NCBI GenBank assembly: GCA_017548505.1
Contig: JAFYZX010000027.1
Span: forward strand, 1-38,805
Source: Bacteroidales bacterium
GTDB taxonomy: Bacteria > Bacteroidota > Bacteroidia > Bacteroidales > UBA932
Direction: 5' to 3'
DNA length: 38,805 nucleotides
The translations under genes and the position numbers were made by a program. Position 1 is the stretch's first letter. Each line of letters begins with the position of its first letter. The notes beneath the pieces are model-generated. The model had not been told where the DNA came from and did no database searches. It saw nothing but the letters and a program-made list of their open reading frames with translations. Below, in pieces: positions 32,883-38,805 of this stretch.

Positions 32883-34019
32883 ATGAATTGGATTCTAAAG
32901 ACAATGGACAAGATGAGGCCGACATTCTCCAAGGGAGGAAAGCTCGGCTGGCTCCACTCTACCTTTGACGCCTTCGAGAGCTTTGCAGCCGTTCCTGCAA
33001 CAACAACTTCAGGAAAGGTTCACATAAAGGACTGTGTGGACATAAAGAGAGTCATGAGCGTTGTGCTCGTAGCCCTGTTCCCGGCATTCTGCTTCGGAAT
33101 GTGGAACACGGGAGACCAGCACTCCCTGGCTTTCGGACTACAGTGGGGATTCTGGATGAAGGTATGGTACGGTTTCTACCGCATCCTCCCTCTGATCCTG
33201 GTTTCCTACATAGTTGGTCTCGGCATCGAGTTCGCCGTAGCTCAGGTCAGAGGCCACGAGGTTAACGAGGGATATCTGGTTACAGGATTCCTCATCCCAA
33301 TGATCATGCCTATAGACGTTCCTCTGTGGGTTCTCGCACTGGCAGTTGCCTTTGCTGTAATCTTCGGAAAGGAAATCTTCGGCGGAACCGGAATGAATAT
33401 CTGGAACCCGGCTCTGCTGGCAAGAGCATTCGTGTTCTTTGCCTATCCTTCAACGATTACGGGAGATTCCGTATGGATTGGAGGACTTGGAAAGCACGCA
33501 GACAAGGTTGTGGACGGATTCTCCGGAGCAACCCCTCTGGCTCAGCTGGCCGATACCGGAACATCTCCGGACTTCCTGCAGATGTTCATAGGTAACATAC
33601 CGGGATCATTTGGAGAAACTTCTACGATCGCCATCCTGCTGGGTGCCGTCCTACTGATCTGGACCGGCGTTGCCAGCTGGAAGATAATGGTTAGCTGCGT
33701 TGCAGGCGCCCTGGCAGTAGGAACGCTTGCTATCGGATTCGACGCTTCACTCAATCACCTTGTGATGGGCGGTTTTGCGTTCGGCGCCGTATTCATGGCT
33801 ACCGATCCTGTCTCCTCAGCACAGACTGAGACAGGCAAGTGGATCTACGGATTCCTGATCGGAGTTATGTGTATTATTCTCAGATTGTTCAACCCTGGAT
33901 ACAGAGAAGGTATGATGCTCGCTATCCTGCTGATGAACACTATGGCACCACTGATTGACTGGTGCGTGGTGAGAAAGAACATCCGCAGGAGAGAGAAGAG
34001 AGCTGTAGCCGCAAAATAA
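32883..34019 (+). CDS. nqrB: Na+-translocating NADH:quinone reductase subunit B
   Basis: 378 residues with about nine to ten hydrophobic segments. The FMN attachment motif DGFSGATPLAQ is at 211-221, with Thr217 the expected covalent phosphoester site set by ApbE. VSYIVGLGIEFAVAQVRGHEVNEGYLVTG is family-typical. It forms part of the Na+ channel in the inner membrane and binds riboflavin and quinone. It lies between nqrA and nqrC. Confidence 0.96.
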   Translation: MNWILKTMDKMRPTFSKGGKLGWLHSTFDAFESFAAVPATTTSGKVHIKDCVDIKRVMSVVLVALFPAFCFGMWNTGDQHSLAFGLQWGFWMKVWYGFYRILPLILVSYIVGLGIEFAVAQVRGHEVNEGYLVTGFLIPMIMPIDVPLWVLALAVAFAVIFGKEIFGGTGMNIWNPALLARAFVFFAYPSTITGDSVWIGGLGKHADKVVDGFSGATPLAQLADTGTSPDFLQMFIGNIPGSFGETSTIAILLGAVLLIWTGVASWKIMVSCVAGALAVGTLAIGFDASLNHLVMGGFAFGAVFMATDPVSSAQTETGKWIYGFLIGVMCIILRLFNPGYREGMMLAILLMNTMAPLIDWCVVRKNIRRREKRAVAAK

Positions 34020-34026
34020 TCGCGAT

Positions 34027-34872
34027 ATGGATACCAATAAAAACACATACACGGTAATTTACACGATAGTTATGGTAGCTATCGTGGCTACTATACTCGC
34101 CTTGGTTTCCATGGGTCTCAAGAACAAGCAGCAGACCAACATCAAGGTAGAGAAGCAGATGAACATCCTGGGCTGCGCGGGCCTGGCTAAGGACGCCAAA
34201 ACTGTCAAGGACAGGAACACATACGTTCAGGACGAGTTCAAGAAGTACATCACCGAGGCTCTTGTAGTAAACTCAGACGGAGAAGTCCTCAAATCCGAAA
34301 CCGAGAATCTGGATGTCAGTGATGCCTTCAAGGTATCCACAGCAGACCAGTTCGATATCATAAGGAAAATGGAGGGCATTCAGAACGAGGCTGAAAAAGA
34401 GAAACTTGCAAAGGAGATTCAGCTTCCTGTATTCGTCTGCCAGACTCCTGAGGGAGAGAAGAACTACATTCTTTCAGGTTACGGAGCAGGCCTCTGGGGC
34501 CCGATCTGGACCTACATCGCAGTCAAGGAAAACGGAAAGATTGCAGGCGCTCTCTTCGACCATGCCAGCGAGACTCCTGGCCTTGGCGGAGAAATCGTCA
34601 CGGACAAGTTCCGCTCACAATTTGAGAACAAGGCTGTTCTCAGCGATGGAGAAATCATCCCTATCACCGTAGTAAAGGGCGGTGCAGCAAATGCAGAGAA
34701 CAACGAGATCAACGCCATCAGCGGAGCAACCATCACATCCACAGCGGTTCAGACAATGATAACCAACTGGATGAATCTCTACAAGCCTTATCTGAAAAAG
34801 ATTGTAAACGGCAATACTCCTGTTGTGGAAGAGGCTGTCGCCGAGGCAGAAGAAACAATTAAAACTGAATAG
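34027..34872 (+). CDS. nqrC: Na+-translocating NADH:quinone reductase subunit C
   Basis: 281 residues. One N-terminal membrane helix (about 9-30) precedes a periplasmic FMN-binding domain with GYGAGLWGPIWTYIAV and the motif SGATITSTA at 232-240; Thr235 is the expected flavinylation residue. The position where the general ApbE motif has Asp is Asn229 here. A C-terminal acidic tail (EEAVAEAEETIKTE) is extra. NqrC transfers electrons from the Fe centre toward NqrB. nqrD starts two bases after its stop. Confidence 0.95.
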   Translation: MDTNKNTYTVIYTIVMVAIVATILALVSMGLKNKQQTNIKVEKQMNILGCAGLAKDAKTVKDRNTYVQDEFKKYITEALVVNSDGEVLKSETENLDVSDAFKVSTADQFDIIRKMEGIQNEAEKEKLAKEIQLPVFVCQTPEGEKNYILSGYGAGLWGPIWTYIAVKENGKIAGALFDHASETPGLGGEIVTDKFRSQFENKAVLSDGEIIPITVVKGGAANAENNEINAISGATITSTAVQTMITNWMNLYKPYLKKIVNGNTPVVEEAVAEAEETIKTE

Positions 34873-34874
34873 TT

Positions 34875-35492
34875 ATGGCAATGGACAAGAAAATATTCAC
34901 AACACCTATTATCAAGGCCAACCCTATCACGGTGCTGGTGCTTGGTATCTGTTCTGCCCTTGCGGTAACTGTCAAGCTGGAACCGGCAATAGTGATGGGA
35001 ATCTCCGTTACCCTTGTGACAGGACTTTCGAGCTTCCTTATCTCGCTGATAAGAAAGACTATTCCTAACCGAATCAGAATCATCGTGCAGCTGGTTGTAG
35101 TTGCAATGTTCGTTATCCTGATTTCGGAATTCTTGAAAGCATACGTATATGACGTGAGCAAGCAGCTCTCCGTATACGTAGGACTTATCATCACCAACTG
35201 TATCATCATGGGTAGAATCGAGGCCTTCGGACTCACCGAAAAACCTCTGCCTTCCCTGGTTGACGGTCTGGCTAACGGACTGGGCTACGGACTGATACTG
35301 GTGATTGTCGCATTCTTCAGGGAACTCATCGGAAGCGGCACCATTTTCGGGCTTCAGGTAATCCCTCAGAGTTTCTACGAGGCCGGCTACATGAACAACG
35401 GACTGTTCATCATGCCGCCTATGGCATTGATACTAATCGGATGTCTGATCTGGATACAGAGAAGTTACCAGAAAGACGAGGACAAGAAATAA
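34875..35492 (+). CDS. nqrD: Na+-translocating NADH:quinone reductase subunit D
   Basis: 205 residues, six predicted membrane helices. ITNCIIMGRIEAFGLTEKPLPSLVDGLANGLGYG holds the conserved Cys of the NqrD/RnfE family. With NqrE it coordinates the intramembrane Fe centre. The annotated ATG at 34875 directly precedes MDKKIFTTPIIKANPITVLVLG. The next gene, nqrE, follows by 12 bases. Confidence 0.96.
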   Translation: MAMDKKIFTTPIIKANPITVLVLGICSALAVTVKLEPAIVMGISVTLVTGLSSFLISLIRKTIPNRIRIIVQLVVVAMFVILISEFLKAYVYDVSKQLSVYVGLIITNCIIMGRIEAFGLTEKPLPSLVDGLANGLGYGLILVIVAFFRELIGSGTIFGLQVIPQSFYEAGYMNNGLFIMPPMALILIGCLIWIQRSYQKDEDKK

Positions 35493-35504
35493 ACACACAC
35501 TATT

Positions 35505-36119
35505 ATGGAAGCACTGAACATTTTCGTAAAGTCGATTTTCGTTGACAATATGATCTTTGCATACTTCCTGGGTATGTGTTCATTCCTGGCGGTATCAAAG
35601 AATGTCAAGACAGCGATTGGACTGGGAATTGCCGTAATCTTCGTGCTCGGCATAACCCTTCCTATAAACTATCTGCTGAACAAATACCTGCTCAGCCCGG
35701 GAAGTCTCACCTGGATTTCCCCGTCGCTGGCAGATGTAGACCTGAGCTTCTTGAGCTTCATCATCTTCATAGCCGTTATCGCTTCTTTCGTGCAGCTGGT
35801 GGAGATGGTTGTAGAGAAGTATTCTCCTTCCCTGTATTCCTCTCTGGGAATCTTCCTTCCGCTGATTGCGGTGAACTGCGCCATCCTGGGTGCATCCCTG
35901 TTCATGCAGCAGAGGGCTTTCCCGAGCCTTGGAATCGCAACCTGCTACGGACTGGGAAGCGGCGTGGGCTGGTTCCTTGCAATCGTTTCCATTGCGGCTA
36001 TCAGGGAGAAGATAACTTATTCCAACGTGCCTAAACCTCTTCAGGGCCTGGGCATCACGTTCATAATCGCCGGCCTTATGGCTATAGCCTTCATGGGCTT
36101 TATGGGCATTAACATTTAG
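35505..36119 (+). CDS. nqrE: Na+-translocating NADH:quinone reductase subunit E
   Basis: 204 residues, six predicted membrane helices. [21 protein letters not shown] and [15 protein letters not shown] contain the two conserved Cys that ligate iron in the membrane with NqrD. It is homologous to RnfA, but the operon with nqrA and nqrF shows it is Nqr. It is 12 bases after nqrD and 11 before nqrF. Confidence 0.96.
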   Translation: MEALNIFVKSIFVDNMIFAYFLGMCSFLAVSKNVKTAIGLGIAVIFVLGITLPINYLLNKYLLSPGSLTWISPSLADVDLSFLSFIIFIAVIASFVQLVEMVVEKYSPSLYSSLGIFLPLIAVNCAILGASLFMQQRAFPSLGIATCYGLGSGVGWFLAIVSIAAIREKITYSNVPKPLQGLGITFIIAGLMAIAFMGFMGINI

Positions 36120-36130
36120 GAGGATCGAGT

Positions 36131-37372
36131 ATGAGTACAGTAATTTTAGTTTCTATAATCGTATTCCTGATCATTACCCTTCTGCTTGTTGCCCTTCTGC
36201 TTTTTGCGAAGGCCAAGCTCCTGCCATCAGGAAATGTTACCATAGACATCAACAACGGCGAGAAGCAGCTTGAGGTACCAACCGGCGCAACCCTGCTTAC
36301 CACGCTTGCAGACAACAAGATTTTCCTTCCTTCCGCTTGCGGCGGCAAGGGAAACTGCGGAATGTGCAAGTGCCAGGTTGTAAGCGGCGGAGGAACCATC
36401 CTCCCTACCGAGGTGGGATTCTTCTCCCGCAAAGAGCAGCTATCCAACTGGAGGCTCGGCTGCCAGGTCAAGGTTAAGGAAAACCTGGGCATCCTCCTTC
36501 CTCCGGAAGTACTCGGAGTAAAGAAGTGGGAGTGCACCGTGGTAAGCAACCACAACGTGGCTACCTTCATCAAGGAGTTCGTCGTAAAACTGCCTGAGGG
36601 AGAGAATGTTAACTTCCGCAGCGGAGGCTACATCCAGATAGACGTTCCTGCCTGCGAGGTGGATTACAAGAACATCGAGGTAGAGCCTGAATATCGCGGA
36701 GACTGGGAGAAGATGGGAATCTTCGATTTGAAGATGGTCAACCCTACTCCAACCTTCAGGGCCTACTCCATGGCCAACCATCCTGCAGAGGGCAACATCA
36801 TCATGCTGAACGTGCGTATCGCAACTCCTCCGTTCGACAGGGCAAAGAAGCAGTGGGTTCCGGTAAATCCTGGTATCTGCTCTTCATACATCTACTCTCT
36901 CAAACCTGGAGACAAGATCACCATCAGCGGCCCTTACGGCGAGTTCTTCATCAAGGATACAGACAACGAGATCGTATTTATCGGCGGTGGTGCCGGAATG
37001 GCTCCTATGAGAAGCCACATCTTCCACCTGTTCAAGACATTGCACACCAAAAGGAAGGTCAGCTTCTGGTATGGCGCACGTTCTCGCAGAGAAATGTTCT
37101 ACGACGAGGACTTTGCGGAAATCGCAAGGGAGAACCCTAACTTCTCCTACAACGTTGCACTGTCTGACGCCCTCCCTGAAGACAACTGGACAGGCCCTAC
37201 CGGCTTCATCCACCAGGTTCTCTTTGACAACTACCTGAAAAACCATCCTGCCCCTGAGGATATCGAGTACTACCTCTGCGGCCCTCCTATGATGACCAAC
37301 GCAGCTGTCAACATGCTTGATAACCTGGGCGTTCAGCCGGACAACATCATGTACGACAACTTTGGTGCATAG
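36131..37372 (+). CDS. nqrF: Na+-translocating NADH:quinone reductase subunit F
   Basis: 413 residues. One N-terminal membrane helix precedes a ferredoxin domain with Cys70, Cys76, Cys79 and Cys111 ([10 protein letters not shown] ... GC), matching the Vibrio 2Fe-2S cysteine numbering. The FAD-binding motif RAYSMAN is at about residue 210, then the NADH-binding [12 protein letters not shown] and terminal CGPPMM. It accepts hydride from NADH at the cytosolic face and starts the electron chain. It is last in the operon; a terminator follows. Confidence 0.97.
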   Translation: MSTVILVSIIVFLIITLLLVALLLFAKAKLLPSGNVTIDINNGEKQLEVPTGATLLTTLADNKIFLPSACGGKGNCGMCKCQVVSGGGTILPTEVGFFSRKEQLSNWRLGCQVKVKENLGILLPPEVLGVKKWECTVVSNHNVATFIKEFVVKLPEGENVNFRSGGYIQIDVPACEVDYKNIEVEPEYRGDWEKMGIFDLKMVNPTPTFRAYSMANHPAEGNIIMLNVRIATPPFDRAKKQWVPVNPGICSSYIYSLKPGDKITISGPYGEFFIKDTDNEIVFIGGGAGMAPMRSHIFHLFKTLHTKRKVSFWYGARSRREMFYDEDFAEIARENPNFSYNVALSDALPEDNWTGPTGFIHQVLFDNYLKNHPAPEDIEYYLCGPPMMTNAAVNMLDNLGVQPDNIMYDNFGA

Positions 37373-37418
37373 TTTCTCAGGGTAAACCAAGAGAAAGCAA
37401 AACCCAACAAATAGCAAG

Positions 37419-37444
37419 TAAAGCCCCTGAAATACGGGGCTTTA
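37419..37444 (+). terminator. Terminator after nqrF
   Basis: TAAAGCCCC (37419-37427) pairs with GGGGCTTTA (37436-37444) around TGAAATAC, and ATTGTTT follows. A strong stem with a short, interrupted T-run, 46 bases after the nqrF stop. Confidence 0.75.
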
Positions 37445-37498
37445 TTGTTTCTATCGCTTTCTTATATCGCTCAACATTCATTCTTTTCTTTGGAGAAT

Positions 37499-37571
37499 AT
37501 TTGTACAATATTTGTCAGTATTTTGTCAGTTGTAAACCAAAGTTACTATATTTGCAGTACCAACTGACAAA
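37499..37571 (+). repeat. Direct and inverted repeats upstream of the integrase
   Basis: ATTTGT or ATTTTGT recurs at 37499, 37510 and 37520, spaced about one helical turn. TTTGTCAGTTG (37522-37532) has an exact inverted copy CAACTGACAAA (37561-37571) flanking the promoter -7 box. The set could be recombinase core or arm sites, or an operator for the integrase. Confidence 0.6.
37521..37554 (+). promoter_or_regulatory. Integrase promoter
   Basis: TTTTG (37521-37525), 21 bases, TATATTTG (37547-37554), start near 37561. It lies inside the inverted repeat, so a bound protein would block it. Confidence 0.6.
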
Positions 37572-37581
37572 AACAAACGCT

Positions 37582-38739
37582 ATGGCAAAAAGAGTTTTTA
37601 AGGCTAAAGAACCCGTATCTATAAGGTATCAGAACCTTTCTGACGGAAACAAGTCAATTTATTTGGACTATAACCTAAATGGGAAGCGTATAAGAGAGTT
37701 TCTGAGGCTCTATTTAATCCCTGAACATAACTCCAGCGACAAAACAAGAAACGATGAAACCCGAAGACTTGCAACGGCTATTAAATCCCAACGGATTACA
37801 GAACTTATAACCGATAGTACAGGATTGAAGCCTACGGGCAAGGGCAAAATATTGCTTTCCGACTATCTACAACAAGAACAAACCCGTTACGAAAAACGAG
37901 GGAGCAAGGCTTATGCCTCATCTATACGGAATACAATAAAGCAAGTTTTGAACTATGGCAACAGGCCTCTTAATAAGATAGACAAGGCCTATTTGGAGGG
38001 TTACGCTAACTATCTTAAAACGGCTACTAATAAATACAGGAAACCACTTTCAGCCAATAGTCAGAGCCTATACTTTGATGTAGTTTCCATTGCTCTTAAT
38101 TCAGCAGTTAAAGAAAACTTGCTTAGAGAGAACCCAGCCCACAGGATTGACAGCAAGGAAAGACCAGCACCCATACAGAGTAAGCGAGTATATTTAACCA
38201 TTGATGAACTAAAGAGGCTGGAACAGACTCCGGCTATTAAAAGGAAAGGCAGCACGATTGAACGATACGAGGCAACGAGACAGGCGTTTTTGTTTGCTTG
38301 TTATACAGGGCTAAGGTATTCTGATATAGTAACGCTGAGGTGGGAAGATGTCAAGACTTTGCCTGACGGGAGCAAGGAAATTGCCAAGACTATGCAGAAG
38401 ACTAAAGAAGTGGTCTATTTGCCACTTTCTGCCTCAGCGTTGGAGTATCTTCCGGCAACAGAAAAAGAGCCTAAAAACGGGCTTGTTTTCACGCTGTCGG
38501 GGGCTGATATCATTTGGGATATTTTGCAGGACTGGAGCAAGAGAGCCGGTATTGAAAAACATATCTCATTCCATACGAGCAGGCACACTTTTGCAACCCT
38601 GACACTATCCTACGGAGCAGATGTTTACACCATTAAAGAACTCTTAGGACACAAGAATATTAACACTACTCAGATATACGCTAAAGTAGTAGCAGAGAAT
38701 AAAATAAAGGCCGTTAATCTGATACCAAGCATAAAATAA
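37582..38739 (+). CDS. Tyrosine recombinase / phage-type integrase
   Basis: 385 residues from the ATG at 37582 (MAKRVFKAKEPVS), chosen because the upstream frame runs through the promoter and repeats. A SAM-like core-binding domain spans about 75-165. The catalytic domain has Arg in FACYTGLRYSDIVTLRW, HTSRHTFATLTL (His-x-x-Arg), LLGHKNINTTQIYAKV (His/Trp position, and Tyr nucleophile in TTQIY). This is the Bacteroidota clade of mobilisation and conjugative-element integrases. It lies right after the nqr terminator, in clearly more AT-rich sequence, and may mark one end of an integrated element that extends beyond the window. Confidence 0.92.
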   Translation: MAKRVFKAKEPVSIRYQNLSDGNKSIYLDYNLNGKRIREFLRLYLIPEHNSSDKTRNDETRRLATAIKSQRITELITDSTGLKPTGKGKILLSDYLQQEQTRYEKRGSKAYASSIRNTIKQVLNYGNRPLNKIDKAYLEGYANYLKTATNKYRKPLSANSQSLYFDVVSIALNSAVKENLLRENPAHRIDSKERPAPIQSKRVYLTIDELKRLEQTPAIKRKGSTIERYEATRQAFLFACYTGLRYSDIVTLRWEDVKTLPDGSKEIAKTMQKTKEVVYLPLSASALEYLPATEKEPKNGLVFTLSGADIIWDILQDWSKRAGIEKHISFHTSRHTFATLTLSYGADVYTIKELLGHKNINTTQIYAKVVAENKIKAVNLIPSIK

Positions 38740-38744
38740 CGACT

Positions 38745-38805
38745 ATGAAAACGAATAGTATTGTTAAGGATTTATTGAATTATCAACAAAAGAAAACGGC
38801 TCTTA
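38745..38805 (+). CDS. Start of a further ORF, cut by the window edge
   Basis: ATG at 38745, five bases after the integrase stop, open for 20 codons (MKTNSIVKDLLNYQQKKTAL) to the edge. Too short to assign; its closeness suggests an operon with the integrase. Confidence 0.4.
   Translation, partial: MKTNSIVKDLLNYQQKKTAL

Overview
The window looks like chromosomal DNA of a Bacteroidales-type member of the Bacteroidota. Evidence: promoters of the TTTG / TAnnTTTG type, almost no Shine-Dalgarno sequences, many lipoproteins, BACON-like, DUF4493-like and M64 domains, FKBP lipoproteins, a six-gene Na+-NQR operon and a Bacteroidota-style tyrosine recombinase. The genus cannot be fixed from the sequence alone.

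Positions 1-7119 (minus strand) hold the promoter-proximal part of a biosynthetic operon that continues past the left edge. In transcription order it encodes a FabZ-like hotdog dehydratase, a LolA-like carrier, a small secreted protein, a DarA-like and a DarB-like dialkylresorcinol enzyme, a small protein with an HTH-like tail, a BtrH_N/DUF4872-type protein and an MMPL/RND exporter without its end. This is the gene content of a flexirubin / aryl polyene-dialkylresorcinol pigment pathway. A 15-bp hairpin abuts the first start codon.

Positions 7178-16459 are a minus-strand housekeeping block: nrnA, two FKBP lipoproteins, mazG, tcdA, a GNAT-like protein, prfA and uvrA. From 16559 the plus strand carries a one-TM protein, a DUF3822-like protein, rsmD and tRNA-Asp(GTC) with a consensus promoter and a terminator. 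A large structured palindrome (18479-18594) follows, then, on the minus strand, a secreted M64 metalloprotease lipoprotein, an acyl-CoA ligase and an XRE-cupin regulator. A plus-strand LysR gene overlaps, tail to tail, a minus-strand sugar N-acyltransferase.

Positions 24.7-27.4 kb are an accessory island. It contains a decayed IS256-family element with terminal inverted repeats, a small membrane protein gene cut at its 5' end, and a plus-strand set: AAA/STAND-like ATPase, coiled lipoprotein, zinc-ribbon membrane protein, and an intact 58-residue paralogue of the cut gene. The paralogues flank the ATPase set. A DUF4493/DUF6359-like lipoprotein and pcrA follow on the minus strand, separated by a structured RNA/terminator region.

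Positions 31.4-37.4 kb are the complete nqrABCDEF operon, the Na+-pumping NADH:quinone reductase, ending at a terminator. The AT-rich right end has a tyrosine recombinase gene whose promoter sits among direct and inverted TTTGTCAG repeats, probably the edge of an integrated element.
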